NCBI GenBank assembly: GCA_006503535.1
Contig: QYRS01000004.1
Location: 620,001-684,000, forward strand
Source: Arthrinium phaeospermum
Lineage: Eukaryota; Ascomycota; Sordariomycetes; Amphisphaeriales; Apiosporaceae
Direction of reading: 5' to 3'
DNA length: 64,000 bases
Shown one piece after another: positions 33,408-45,164 of the stretch. The translations under genes and the position numbers were made by a program. Numbering within the stretch: the stretch's first letter is position 1; every line of letters starts with the position of its first letter. The notes beneath the pieces are model-generated. The model was not told the DNA's origin. It ran no database searches and worked only from the letters and a program-made list of their open reading frames with translations.

Positions 33408-35422
33408 CTACACGCTATCCTTCTTCCCCTCCCCCGCAGCGACCTCTCCCCTTTTCTCATCATGAACCTCCTGCACGACCGTCTCGTCCCCACCGGCAGC
33501 ACTATCGGAAGCGCCAGCCTCTTTGCCGAGGAAGGCGCTCTCCTGCATGTTGTTCATGGCGTCCTCGTCGCGGTCGGCCTTGCGGAAGGTGAGGTAGAAC
33601 CCGATGCCGCCGATGAGGGCGACGACGGCCACGAACCCGTAGTTCCAGACCAGCAGCGGGTCGTCGGAGAGCGCGACGAGCGCCTGGCCCAGCGCCGACG
33701 ACACGGCGGACGTGAAGAGGGCGATGGCCTGCACGGTCGACTTCATGTTCTGGGGGGCCTTGGTGTAGGCGTATCTGTGGTTCAGCGTTAGTATGATAAT
33801 GATGGTAGAAGATAATTGGAGGGGGAGGGGGTGAGGGGTTGGTATCCGACTTACTCGAGCTTCGTGATGGAGGCCAGCACCTCCGACATGCCGATCAGCC
33901 CGTAGGGGAAGACCTGGATCCAGACCGAGAAGGGCGCGGTGCAGTCCTTGCCCTGCTTGGTGAGCTTGTTGACCTCGTGGCCGCAGGGGGAGAGCTTGTA
34001 GATGTAAGCCTGGATGACGCAGGCCGAGACCATGGCGAGCGAGGCGAGCACGAACCCGGCCGTGATCTTCTTGATGGGCGACAGGTGCACGCCCATCTTG
34101 CGCAGGGCCGGGTAGACGCCAAAGTCCATGATGGGGATGACGATGATGATGAAAATGGGGTTCAGCTTGGCCACGATGTCGTTGGGCGTCTGGCCCAGCA
34201 CCATGGTCCCCGCCTGCGAGACCAGGTTGTTGGTCATCTGGTTGTAGGCCAGGAAGTAGAGCGGGTACCAGAGGAAGACCTTGCAGGCCACGACGCCGCG
34301 CTTCAGCTCGTCGACCCACTGGTCGTCGAACGTCATCCAGGCCGGGACCGCCTCGCCGCGGGCGCGGAGCTCGGTCGGCTTGACGCGCTGCCAGAACTCG
34401 GGGTCGCGGAACCCGGTGCTCTTCTTGTAGGCGAGGCGGATCAGCTTCGAGGCCTTGCCCATGACGGAGCCCGTCGGCGGCGACAGCTTGTACGTCTTCT
34501 TGAAGTAGAGCAGCACGGCCGGGCACAACAAATAACAAATGGTCGGCAGGGTGAAGGAGAGCCAGAAGCCGACGAAGTGCTCCGAGTAGACCATGGCCAG
34601 CGAGCCCGTGATGGAGCCGCAGTTGATGAGGAAGTAGAAGTAGATGTAGATGCGGGCGGTGGTGACGGCGGGGTCGACGATCTCCCTGCGGCCGCTGCGC
34701 TGGTGCACGCGCACGTAGGCCTTGGAGTCCTTGTACTGCTCCGCGATCAGGGGCGAGATGTTGGACTTGAAGCCGCCGGTGCCGATGCCCATGATGACGA
34801 GCCCGATGGCGAAGAGGGCGATGGAGATGTTGGGGTGCACGATGACGGCCGGGATGGCCGACATGACCAGGATGACGTGGCCCACCAGCGCGACCAAGTT
34901 GGAGTACTGGATCGTCAGGTACCGGCCCCAGTACTGGTCGGCCAGGTACGCCCCGATGAGCGGCGTGAAGTAGGACCAGAAGTTGTTGAACGTGATCAGC
35001 CCCGTCGAGGCGCGCTGGCCCAGGCCCAAGGCGCCCGAGCCCGGCGAGATGAGGAAGCCGGCGCCCGTCACGGAGCCCTTGGGCAGGGGCTTCTGGATGA
35101 AGTTGACGACTGAAGTAGACAAGCTGTGTTAGTGATAGAGCTCCGCGTGACCTATCAAGTAGAGGCTGCAGTAGTACTTACACACGGCGCTGGTGCCATA
35201 GTACGAGAAGCGCTCGACAAACTCGACGAAGGCGACGGTCCAGGCGGTCCAGGGGATCGAGCCTGCCACGCGAGGCAGGGTCGCCCACTCTTCTTCGGTG
35301 GGAAAGGGTCGGAGGAGGTCAGCCGACTCATCCTTAACGGAGTCCGAACCACTGGCGTATCCCGGGACCGGCTCGACAAGTGTGCCGCCCTTGGTGATTT
35401 CGAGGCTCGCCTTAGTCGCCAT
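33408..35422 (-). CDS. ptr2: PTR2-type proton-coupled di/tripeptide transporter (POT family)
   Basis: Three exons: 35422-35182, 35109-33855 and 33774-33408 (1863 nt, 620 aa). The ExxERFxYY motif of the POT family is intact in helix 1 (EFVERFSYYG; its last residues lie near the exon 1/2 joint). The second signature is IYFYFLINCGS. About twelve helices can be drawn, with a long loop (YKDSKAYVRVHQRSGRREIV) that is typical of fungal PTR2. The C-terminus is charged and cytosolic. It imports di- and tripeptides across the plasma membrane using the proton gradient. I took ATG 35422 because the residues before it are not membrane-protein-like and the frame upstream is short. Confidence 0.92.
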
Positions 35423-36251
35423 CTTGTGGAGTACAGAAGGATGGTGATCAACAACAGCTGGATAGAGCAACGTCTCACGCGCACAGGTCCGAGGGTGTCA
35501 ACGCGCGCATCTTATACTAACCGCCAGGGCGACTAGTGAACATACAATTACACATGGCAACCTGTCAGCGCCCATTATCGCCGCCCTCCACCGTCGTATC
35601 GTTCGTGGAGTGCAGCACCGGCGCGATCCTCATTGCAGCAAGTCCCCGTCTAAGTCTTGGCGGGCCAAGCGCTTGGCAAACGGTCTCAGACCCGGGCCCG
35701 TGGGCGGATGGGGAGGGCAATTTCAGCTCGCCCCAAGCTGTGCCAATGGCACAAGCTCATTCGAGCCGAAGCTTGTAAGCGCCAAGCGCGTAGATAGGCC
35801 GGATTAGGCAGGTAGAGGTTATCGTGTGGTGCGTCCAAGATCGCCAAGCCCTTGGCAGAGAGGCGGCTCAGAAAAAAGGCACACCGGGTTTAACCGAGAG
35901 CGGAATGCCCTTTATCGCATGACACCGCTCAGAAATAGGAAGAATAAAACGGATCCACATGCCAAGTGATAATAGTCATAACAGTTCGCAATTCAAGAGC
36001 AGGGGCAGAATATATTATCCACGTATCCAAACTGTTGGTATCCAATCCCATCACGCAAGCTAGAAGAGCAGGCCCAGCAACCAGGATTAACCCTAGACCC
36101 CATGCACATGTGCATGGAATTTCATCCACGCATAATAATTAGAAGGTCAAGGATATATCAAGTCAGGCAAGCCCACATGGCCGTTTCCAATCCCTTCAGA
36201 CAATAGCAAACATATTACCCGGCAACCACTCGGATTCTTGATAGAGACATT
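35423..36251. other. Intergenic, no gene seen
   Basis: 830 bp between the PTR2 start and the 3' end of the dynamin-like gene. Nothing beyond a likely PTR2 promoter is seen. Confidence 0.45.
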
Positions 36252-38555
36252 TCAGCCCAGCTGGAGTTCCACCAAGCTTGCCTTCAGAGCAGCCTTCCTA
36301 GTGTTAAGACCGTCTCTCTTCTGCTGGCGACTCTGGGGTTCCGACCCAATGAGCTTCAGTTTCTCGTCTGGGAATTCGGCAATTGTGGCCGGACAAAACA
36401 TATCAGGGAGCTGGGCGAGAATGTGTCTCTCGATAACTTGTCGGCATACGTTGTCGACAAAGGTCTTCATTGCAACCTGTTCTCGATGTTAGCTTGTGGT
36501 CGCCCCCATTGGCGTTGGTATTATCGGGCGAAAACATGACTGACCTTGTAATACGCGTTGAGTGCTATCAAAGCCTCAGAGCAAGCTTGGTCATCCATAT
36601 CGACAGTAATCCCACTCTTTAGGTTGTTGATGAGTCTTTGGTACTGTTCTTTCTCGTTGAGAGAATGGACGCCGTTATTGAAAGACGTAGTTGTACATTC
36701 GGTTGTTATTGCCTCTTCGATCTTCTGCCCCAATACGTCCTCTCGAGCTTTCTGGATGTTGTCCGTATAGTAATGGTTGTAGGTGATGGGCTGCCGAGAT
36801 TCATCATCAAGCAGATTCTGCAACTCCGCTACTGCCTGAGCCATGGTGCTGTCGATCCAGGTATTGCATATCATTGTTACTTCACCCCTGAGTTTCTCTT
36901 CCGGGACAAGTTTTGTGATCGCTGTAACTATCCAGTTCCTCACATGGCAAATGACCCGATCGACATGGTTTTGGGCAATTGACCCCCAGGGGCTGGATTG
37001 CTCGCGAAAAAGCTCTGCTAACAACACGTAATTGTAGTCGCCTGGAAGTTCACGTCCTTTAGTACGCCTGTAAACCTAAACGTTATGTCAGCAGTAGTAT
37101 GGTAGGTAATAACGGAATACATACACTCGTCACCCACGTAGCCATGTCCTTGGGACCGACTGAGCGCTGACCGTCGCCTGACTGGGTCGCACGCAACTCA
37201 TAAAACCAACTCAAATCTTTCCTCGCAGACCCTGGCGCTTTCTGATCAGTTTGCTTCGAAGCCTTCACGACCCTCTTTTGGCCTTTGTGGGCCATATCGG
37301 AAGCGAAAGTGGTGTGCAACGTTTGGATTGTGGCTCGAAGCCGAAAGTCTGGGCTCAAAGCAAAGTGCACACTCTGCGCCCCTTGATAGTCGCCATTGGA
37401 GGCTTCCTGGACGAGCTGACAGAAGTCCATGCTGATTCTCGTCAGCCAGCCTCGGATAGCGGGAATGCCTGTACGTGGTTCTCCCATCGACTTCAGGCTC
37501 GCCTCGGCCTCTGTAAGCCGCTGCCTGATTTCCTTCACGACATTGGGCAGTTCCCTCTCGATGTGTGTGTCCAGCAAATCCTGCAGAAATAGGCTGAGCA
37601 TCTCCACCCCGACACGACTCATATCAAGACCATGTTGCTTCCAAGCAGATGAAGAGAAGAACTCCAACTCGTTCTGTAAGCGCTTTTCGATGGAGATACC
37701 CTCTTCTAACTCAGTGGGGGTGGGGTTCTTTAGCAGGAAAAAGCCATGTTCCAATCTGACATTTCCTTGGTTCATGGCCAGCGCGGCGATGCGACCCTCT
37801 GTCCCTTTGTTTATCAGGTCCGGCTTGGTAATGATCCCAACGGTGCGATGTCCCTCAGGATCGTGCTTGCGTGCCATCTGGACAATGGATTGGTTGGCAA
37901 TGTCATTGCCAGCCTGGATGACTGCCAATATGAAAGTTCGAGAGCTCTCAATGTAACCCTCGACCATGTTCCTGATCACCTGGACATCCGCATCGATCTG
38001 CTCATCGCTCGATACCGAAATCAGCCCGGGCAGATCTACCACGGTTAGATTCAAGTCCGAATGGCCCGTGATCTCAATGCGAAGCACATCAGGGGCAAAT
38101 GCGTTTCCTTCCACGACACCAGGGCCACCACGCAGTTGCAGCTTCGCAGAGACCTCCTCCACGACTCCAGGTAGCTCTGACATGCCCGCCATGCTTCTCT
38201 TGTAAGACGCAAGCGAAGCTCGGCTGTCTGCCGATCTGGAGGAGTGGGGCTGGATACTGGCCACGATGGATTTCTCGGCATCATCCCGCCTCAAGATAAT
38301 CTCCGTGGGGAATCTCGTGCAGAGGCCATCCTTTCTTGGGAAGGGTATGCCCGTGATTCCTTCCAGGACAGAACTTTTCCCGGCGGACTGGTCCCCACAG
38401 ACAACGAGCTGCGGCAGGGAGACAATGTCCCCAATGCCAAGCGCTCTTATCTTGTCGATTTGGTTGATTCGTTGTCGAGACCCTTCAGACTGAAGTTTGC
38501 TCAAAAGAGGCAAGGAGCTGTTGCAAGCAGAGTCTCCGTTCGTGTCTATTGCCAT
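36252..38555 (-). CDS. Dynamin-like large GTPase
   Basis: Three exons: 38555-37125, 37075-36545 and 36476-36252 (2187 nt, 728 aa). The GTPase domain holds G1 GDQSAGKSS (about 54-62), the Thr of LCTRFPTEI (G2), G3 DLPG in LTVVDLPGLISV and G4 TKPD in VGIITKPDLINKG. A middle/stalk region follows, and the third exon encodes a GED-like end (VAMKTFVDNVCRQVIERHIL). There is no PH domain or proline-rich tail, so it belongs with the fungal Mx/Vps1-like proteins found in many copies in ascomycetes. Membrane remodelling or an antiviral-type role are family-level guesses. A second in-frame Met upstream (38648) could add 31 residues; I prefer 38555 because family alignments in memory begin near there. Confidence 0.88.
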
Positions 38556-39756
38556 GATGTTGTAATCGAAAATTCGATGAATTGATGAAACCTCCTCGTA
38601 CAATGAAATGCAGCGGTTGAGTGTTGTTTGACAGCTAATATTCTTCAAGTTTCGAATGGCATTGGATCGTATATGATTACAGCGAATGTCTGACTTAAGA
38701 GAGGTGTGGCCATGGAGAATGGTTGAAGAGGGTGCCAGGAGTCATTCATCGCATTATCTCACCTGAATCCCTACTGCAACAAGCACGGACAACCTTACTT
38801 CCGTAACGGAAGAATGATGATAAGTTTCGTTTTCGCCAGGGACAGTGGTGACATTTACACAGACCAAGCCCCTGATCGCTGGGGAGAACCCCCACAGCCG
38901 TTAAACGAGCCTGGCCCCAACTTTGTGTGTTTCACAGTTTGCTCTTGTCGGTGGCCCCAAACTATACATGGACCAATGGTGTCTTCGGATCACACTATAC
39001 TTTGGCAAACATATTCATTGGCATAGTTTAGTGGCAACTGTATGGCAGTCGAACATGCAGACACTCCCCGGTAGCTGCTTCGTGTCCAACCACGGCCCGT
39101 TTGGGTCTCGGATGTTACTCCTTGGTCCATGTAAGTTTAGGGACAAAGCACAGAGAACGATCACACTTTCGCGGCTCGTATCGCGAACATCTAATCCTAT
39201 ATCGATCATTTGAGCCTTACACCGCAAGAGATAAGGGCGCCTAGTCCATTTGAATCGATTGGCCGAGAAGCTTGTCCACCACAGCGCAGTCGGTAATCTT
39301 TTGTAACGCTCTGTGTGGCAGGCATGCTATGTGATTGGGTAAAAAAGAGCACCCCGCTTCTATTGCCGTATTAGGCGCTCAAAGCCATAGCCTAGCAATG
39401 TTCTGCTCAAATCAGTGCCATCGTCGCAACCCTCGAGTATGTAGGCAATGGTTATGAAAATTGATTTGAAAAGAATTATAGATATTTCTTGTCGCTTTAT
39501 TAACCATTCTAGAGATTGAGTAGAACAACTTGTTGAATTGCTGATTTTCGTTGCGGGTTTGATATCGTAACCGCTTTTAGCCATGAAAGGCGTAAATGAC
39601 ATGCTGAGTCATTTTGTGATGGATTGGCCAAGGCCGGTCGGTCAGCTACCGCGATGCTCCTTGGCATAAACATACAACATCGTTCCCTTTAGACATTCAT
39701 TTTCGATGAATATCTATTCTAAAATCATTGATTGATACTGGAATCCCCATTGAACA
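38556..39756. other. Divergent intergenic region
   Basis: 1.2 kb between the divergent dynamin-like and acyltransferase genes. No coding sequence supported on either strand. Confidence 0.45.
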
Positions 39757-41124
39757 ATGTCTCAGGCAATAGAGATTGTTGATACCGTGATTGACGGTTA
39801 TGGTCAGATGCTGGTAACCATTTTCACCCAGATCAGCCTGTGTTATTCTATGCCTGATGCATCTCGGATACCAACAGTTGTGAAGACACTGCAAGCGGGC
39901 CTCGAGCGTCTAGCAGTCTCTTTCCCGTGGCTGGCAGGTCAGGTCACATGCGAAGGTGCCGACGTGGGCATCACAGGCGTTTTCAAGATCGCGCCGCTCG
40001 ACAAAACCCCGCGAATGGTGGTAAAGGACTTGTCAAGAGACCCTGCCGTACCATTGCTCGAGGATCTGCGACGATCAGGCTACCCGATGAATGCTCTGGA
40101 CGAAGAAATGGTTGCACCCCGAGGGACAAGCTCCGGACGACCTGGTGAAACGATCGCAGAAGTGTTCCAGCTTCAAGTGACCGTGATCAAAAGCGGGCTG
40201 ATACTCACATTCCTCGGCCAGCATCAATGTATGGATGGTGTTGGACAAGGGCAAGTGATGCGCTTATTCTCAAAGGCTTGTCGGGGTGAAGGGTTTGCCG
40301 AGGAAGAGTTAAGGTCTGGGAATCGGGAACCGGCCGATGCAATTCAGTTGCTTGACGAAAACACCTGGCGCCCGGGACCAGAGCTCAAATACAACACGGT
40401 CCATTCGCTGCCCACTGGTGATACAGGAATACGAGAAACTGGAGTGTGGTGCCATTTCAGCTTCCCTCCAGACTCATTACTTACCCTTAAGCGACTTGCC
40501 ACTCAAGGTCTGCCTGCATCGACACCTTACGTATCCACGGATGATGCCCTCAGCGCTTTTGTTTGGCAATCTATCATGCGCGCCCGACTTCCGCGGCTGC
40601 ACAAAGATTCGCCAGCACTGTTTGCCCGCTCGGTCGACATCCGTGGACACGTCGGAATCTCGGCCACATACCCAGGCTTTGCGCAGTGCATGACGTACCA
40701 CGACAAGTTCTCAGTCGACGAGCTGGTCGGAAGCCCGCTAGGGACCGTCGCCGCCAATCTTCGCTCTGCCATTGCCCCCGAAACGTCGACGCTGGCGTAC
40801 GATGCTCGATCCCTCGCGACCCTGGTGAGCCGCACGCCCGACAAGTCCACGGTGAGCCTCCTGGGGGGCAGCTTCGACATGACCCGCGACGTCATGCTCA
40901 ACTCGTGGGCCAACCAGGACGCATACCACCTCGACTTTGGACTTGGGCTTGGGCTTCCTGAAGCAGTGCGCCGTCCGCGGTTCGATGCGTTTCAGGGGCT
41001 GGTGTATCTGCTGCCCAAGCGGCCAGATGGGGAGATCGGGGTCGCTGTGTGCTTGAGCGAGGATGACCTGCAAAGGCTGAAGGGGGACGTTGAATTCATG
41101 GAATTCGCTTCGCTGGTGGGTTAA
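39757..41124 (+). CDS. BAHD-type acyltransferase (PF02458 transferase family)
   Basis: An intronless frame of 455 aa. The catalytic HxxxD motif is present as HQCMDGVG (His156, Asp160). The second family motif near the C-terminus, normally DFGWG, reads LDFGLGLGLPE, a Trp-to-Leu change that many fungal members tolerate. The N-terminal part (QISLCYSMPDAS, GLERLAVSFPWLAG) and the channel-forming region fit fungal acyl-CoA O-acyltransferases, including the trichothecene 3-O-acetyltransferase-like group. It would transfer an acyl group from CoA to a hydroxyl of a small molecule in the cytosol. It may serve in detoxification or secondary metabolism; no biosynthetic core enzyme is next to it. Confidence 0.85.
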   Translation: MSQAIEIVDTVIDGYGQMLVTIFTQISLCYSMPDASRIPTVVKTLQAGLERLAVSFPWLAGQVTCEGADVGITGVFKIAPLDKTPRMVVKDLSRDPAVPLLEDLRRSGYPMNALDEEMVAPRGTSSGRPGETIAEVFQLQVTVIKSGLILTFLGQHQCMDGVGQGQVMRLFSKACRGEGFAEEELRSGNREPADAIQLLDENTWRPGPELKYNTVHSLPTGDTGIRETGVWCHFSFPPDSLLTLKRLATQGLPASTPYVSTDDALSAFVWQSIMRARLPRLHKDSPALFARSVDIRGHVGISATYPGFAQCMTYHDKFSVDELVGSPLGTVAANLRSAIAPETSTLAYDARSLATLVSRTPDKSTVSLLGGSFDMTRDVMLNSWANQDAYHLDFGLGLGLPEAVRRPRFDAFQGLVYLLPKRPDGEIGVAVCLSEDDLQRLKGDVEFMEFASLVG

Positions 41125-41640
41125 CCAAGCTTGGTTTTGGGAAGAAGTTTGGGCCGAGGGGAATGTGGCATTGTTCAATACCAACGCGTAAAACTCGAGA
41201 ACCATCTGGTTTTGATTCATCGGACTAGCTTTCAACACGAGTTTCCTCAGCCGTACAGGGTTCAACGGTACCGAACAGGCGCTGCATATTGATCTAAACT
41301 GAGCCAACTCACCTTTCTAAGAGGATATTGCTCCGATGGAATTCTTCAATAAACCTGCATGATGCCGGGTAGCGACGAGTCGGGTGCATGCGTAGAGTGC
41401 AAACCATGAACCAGCTGCTCTAGTGGCATTTGCTTTAAGTTGCGTCTCGGCATTCTAAGTAGTTCAAACTGATTCGTTAGTTGCCTTGAAATCTCCCCTC
41501 GGCTATCCAAGTTGCATTACTGTAACTCAACCGCAAAGGCTAATCTCGGTTGACAGAACTCAACGGTAACCCCACTTTTGGACGTCAACAAATCTGGTGC
41601 CTCCTGTGCACTCCATGGTCCCCTGTGATGCCACCCAGAG
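41125..41640. other. Intergenic, no gene seen
   Basis: About 520 bp between two co-directional genes. No coding features. Confidence 0.4.
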
Positions 41641-42626
41641 ATGGACAAGAGAACGAATATTCGCCTACGGTTCTGGCACCTCTTCCTCGCCGTTTTATCC
41701 TTGGCCATGGCACTGATACATGCTGTCTCAGTGAACCCGTTGGGGCAAGCCTACGACCCAGAAGACATGGACACCAGCGATGCGTTTACGACTGCACTAA
41801 CCGAATACATGGTCGATATCAATTTCGTAGGCGTTTCATTCCTCGGCCGCTGCCTGCTTATAGCCATGGGTTACATTCGGCTAACAAAACAATTATGAAA
41901 GATAGCCTTCTCCCTCTTCTGGTTCAGCATCCTCTTTGGTGTGTCTTTCTTGAGATGTATGCATTACGCCCACTACACCTCCCGGCCTGCCCATGTGCCT
42001 CGCGTCACGACCGCGGCGATCTGCGTCATCGTGGACGCGGGCATCTTCTTCAACTCCACCAGCATCATCGACATCGACCACGACGACGTCGAGTACAAGC
42101 CCACCTTCTACGCTGGGATCGTCCTGACGGGCGTCTTTGCGTAAGTTCGACGTACCATTCCCGCCTCATATTCATGGGATGAATAGCAGGTGTCTCTGCC
42201 ACGAGTTACGATGATGATCACTAACTTCCCCCTTTCTAGCGTACTATTGGTAATAGACATGGCTATCAGTATGGTGATCACTCTCTCGGGTGTTCATCAA
42301 ATGGCTCTCATCGCTACAAATGCAATATGAGGATGGTTGAATCGCGAGCTCTAGGCAGCGCATACATCATTATGCGATTACTGGATATCAAGCACCTAGG
42401 TTTTTCAAGAGCTTCTCTTCGAGACAGAATATATGCTTTTAAACGCCGCAATAAAAGTCTGTCACCGCGAAGCGACAGCGAGACACAGTATATGCGAGAG
42501 ACTAATATTCAGAGCTCATGGAGTCGTCTCCGTGCCACTCGTATCAGTAAGTCTGGCGCCCTAGCCAGGAGTAAACCATCCCGCCCCGTATCAGATGGCC
42601 TTGAAGCCGAACCAGTGTTGTTTTAA
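41641..42626 (+). CDS. Four-helix membrane protein of unknown function
   Basis: Preferred model: exons 41641-41826, 41902-42140, 42240-42289 and 42355-42626 (747 nt, 248 aa). Four hydrophobic helices are clear: WHLFLAVLSLAMALIHAV, FIAFSLFWFSILFGVSFL, VTTAAICVIVDAGIFFNS and GIVLTGVFAVLLVIDMAI. The loop between helices 1 and 2 is acidic; the tail after helix 4 is basic and Ser-rich (KRRNKSLSPRSDSETQ), so it should be cytosolic. The first intron has a CTAAC branch site 13 nt before its acceptor. If the last intron (donor GTGTTC, weak) is not used, the protein stops earlier at 42330 with 171 aa. I do not recognise the family. Confidence 0.6.
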
Positions 42627-43082
42627 GGAGACGCTAGCGACGCGGGCCGTGTAGCTCCACCGTTAACATTTGACCCGACTAAAAGTTTATGTCGACTTCA
42701 GATTTGGGTTTTAATTCCCTGTCACTGCTCGATTCGCGCAAGTAAGAGAATCGTGAAGCCATGGATCGATAATGAAGCCAAAGGTTAGCGCCACCGTACG
42801 ATCAGTCTCGGTACTCTTTGCCACATGCTCCCTGACAGGTTGTCCTCCTCTGGGTCTCGTCGAGATCTTCCACATGATCTCCCTAGTAATGGTGGCTCCT
42901 TTCCGCGACACTACCACCGAGGTCTTACTCTTTCAAAGATGTTCTTTCGCTCGGCATGGCTATCCCGTTCGCATCAGATGGTTCCGTAGCCTCATCGAGG
43001 AATCGAATTGTTGGACTGCAAGAATAGAGCTTGGTCGCATGGTTAGGTTGGGTTGTAAAACAGTAGTCAAGAATACCGAGTT
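42627..43082. other. Intergenic between converging genes
   Basis: 456 bp between the 3' ends of the four-helix protein gene and the first DUF3176 gene. Nothing else seen. Confidence 0.4.
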
Positions 43083-45164
43083 TCAATGACGCATAGAGAT
43101 AGTTAGTTTCTTCGACTCCTCTTCCATCTGGTCGAGGGTTGTCAAACCGGCGGAGGTTTCGTTGCCGTGGGGGCCACGCAGGATCCAGACCAGAGGCGAC
43201 GCTTTCCACACAGGTTGCTGCTGAGACCCGATCAGAACCAAGATGAACAGCACGAGCGTGAGCACCGCTAGGGTGGCGTGAAAAGCTATCCAGGGCCATT
43301 GGGCCTCCAAGCAGGTAGCGCTGTGCCATACGTCCCCAGCCGCAGCAACAGAGTATCTCTCGTCCCCATGGGTCCGGATATAATTGGTTAAAGCGGTAGA
43401 GATGTTGGCGAACAAGCCGTCGATGCGCTCGAAGGTGACCCGCCCCGCGTCAAAGATAGACAAGGGGACCTCGTCGCCCAAGAAGAGGTAAACCTGGCTC
43501 AGGTTCCGCCCGTCCATTGAAGGCACCGACACTCCGGCTGTGATGGCCTCACCCGTGAAGTATTTCTGCAAGAACACTTTCGTAGACGACCGCGCAAAGC
43601 CTCGGCCTATGGAGTAGGCGCACCCGCGATCCCACAATGATATCAAGAACTCGTCCTGCAAACTACCGTCATACGGCACCCAACGCACGTCGTCCCCAAT
43701 CTCGTATCCTTGGGCTCTGACCGTGTTTGTTTCTTCCGGCGTGAGGCACTCCGCGTCCAGCGTGTTTATCATCAGACCGCCATGATCTTCCGTTTGGTTG
43801 CCGCCTAGTGGGATCTCGCGACTTTGCGCGGCCAATGGTTGATCGTTGGAGTGTGCCACCAATCGTTCCCTGAGCCGGCCGTTTTCTACCGCCGCATCGT
43901 ACATGCGAACGCAGGGATACAGCGAACAAGTGGCCGCGCCATAGCCTTGGCACTTCCAAGGCTTGTTCTCGCCAGGGGAGACGTCGCAGTCTGGCCACTT
44001 TTCCCCTGTTACCATATCCATCTGGCGCTCGGAAAAGGCGTTTTTTCCCATCAACGTTTGGATAATAATCCGTGGTTCCGTTCCGTCTACCGAATCGTTC
44101 TTGATAGCCATCTTCAGCAACTCCGATTGGAACACTTTCGAATGATCCGGAAAGCCCGGGAAGTACGAAGTATTGAGCGTCGAAACATCGCCGATCTGTG
44201 AATCATCATGAGTGATATTTGTAACATTCGGCCACATATGCAGATAGTATCGGTCTGGCAGTCTTGAGACCATAGCTGACATGTTGGAGCACTCGTCAAG
44301 GTTGGCGGGGTTTTCGATCTTGTACGTCGTGTTTTTCCCGTTCTCGCGTCCATTGGCGAGGCACACTGTCTCGAAGGCGACTTCCGCTGATGAATCTTTG
44401 CATGAATGGCAAAAGCCCAGGGTACCAAACACACTGGGAAAGGTGCAGTTGCCAGTCGGGCAATGCCCCTCAACATCCGAGCCGTAGTGAGACAGGGCAT
44501 TTCGCATCGTGTTTCCTAAGCCGGACATGCTTTCCAAGTCAGCCAAGGCTTCACCGGGGTCTTCTGGATTCAGAAGATTGGTCCGGGGCAAGGTGGCTTG
44601 CTCCAACCCCCCTGAGCTGGAAACACAGTCAACCGGGTGAATGATCTGCTGGACAAACGGATCCAAGGCCACTGAGAGTACCAGAATGATCGCCCCGAGC
44701 GTTATCAGCGGCTGCTTGAGGGGGTAGTTGCAGATCCAGATACACGAGCCCCACGCCCCTCGTCCCGCAGCATCGAGGCGGACGACGTCGTACAGAGGCC
44801 TCCGAGAGGCGAACCACGTCCATTGCAGCTGACCGATGGCCGACGCCGCCAGGAAGCTGATGGATGTCTTGAACACGACGTTGTAGACGGAAAGAAGGGT
44901 GGTAATGTTGATTTTCCAGGGCCAATCCGGGAGCGGCTGGCCGGCATGTGGGTAGACTGTGGCTAGTATGACGAGCGGTGTGGCCAGCACCAAGCAGCAC
45001 GCGAGAAGCTCCCATTTCCAGGATGACCATGTATGAGCCCACTTGCCAGAGGAAGCGAGACCGGGAGGGGCCTTTAATGACGGTGGGCTGCTGAAGCCAG
45101 AGCGTTCGCTTACAACCCGGGCTGTCTCGTGAGGGGTTAGGGGGTCATAAGGCCCGGAAGACAT
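43083..45164 (-). CDS. DUF3176 multi-pass membrane protein, paralogue 1
   Basis: An intronless frame of 693 aa. Three hydrophobic helices near the N-terminus surround the DUF3176 core: WELLACCLVLATPLVILAT, then ISFLAASAIGQLQWTWFA, then PLITLGAIILVLSVALDPF. The core contains RRPLYDVVRLDAAGRGAWGS, the family mark (W..R.L.D...D.A.RG.WG). A large Cys- and Asn-rich region follows (several NxS/T sites), probably extracellular, and a last helix (FHATLAVLTLVLFILVLIG) before a short tail. The family is fungal and uncharacterised. A paralogue lies at 50172-52151 in the same direction, with the WC-1-like gene between them. Confidence 0.85.
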   Translation of the reverse strand: MSSGPYDPLTPHETARVVSERSGFSSPPSLKAPPGLASSGKWAHTWSSWKWELLACCLVLATPLVILATVYPHAGQPLPDWPWKINITTLLSVYNVVFKTSISFLAASAIGQLQWTWFASRRPLYDVVRLDAAGRGAWGSCIWICNYPLKQPLITLGAIILVLSVALDPFVQQIIHPVDCVSSSGGLEQATLPRTNLLNPEDPGEALADLESMSGLGNTMRNALSHYGSDVEGHCPTGNCTFPSVFGTLGFCHSCKDSSAEVAFETVCLANGRENGKNTTYKIENPANLDECSNMSAMVSRLPDRYYLHMWPNVTNITHDDSQIGDVSTLNTSYFPGFPDHSKVFQSELLKMAIKNDSVDGTEPRIIIQTLMGKNAFSERQMDMVTGEKWPDCDVSPGENKPWKCQGYGAATCSLYPCVRMYDAAVENGRLRERLVAHSNDQPLAAQSREIPLGGNQTEDHGGLMINTLDAECLTPEETNTVRAQGYEIGDDVRWVPYDGSLQDEFLISLWDRGCAYSIGRGFARSSTKVFLQKYFTGEAITAGVSVPSMDGRNLSQVYLFLGDEVPLSIFDAGRVTFERIDGLFANISTALTNYIRTHGDERYSVAAAGDVWHSATCLEAQWPWIAFHATLAVLTLVLFILVLIGSQQQPVWKASPLVWILRGPHGNETSAGLTTLDQMEEESKKLTISMRH

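Noticed and set aside
33839..35113. Long plus-strand open frame (424 aa)
   Set aside because: It is the antisense of the PTR2 gene; its Gly/Asp/Arg/Val-rich make-up is the usual shadow of GC-rich codons.
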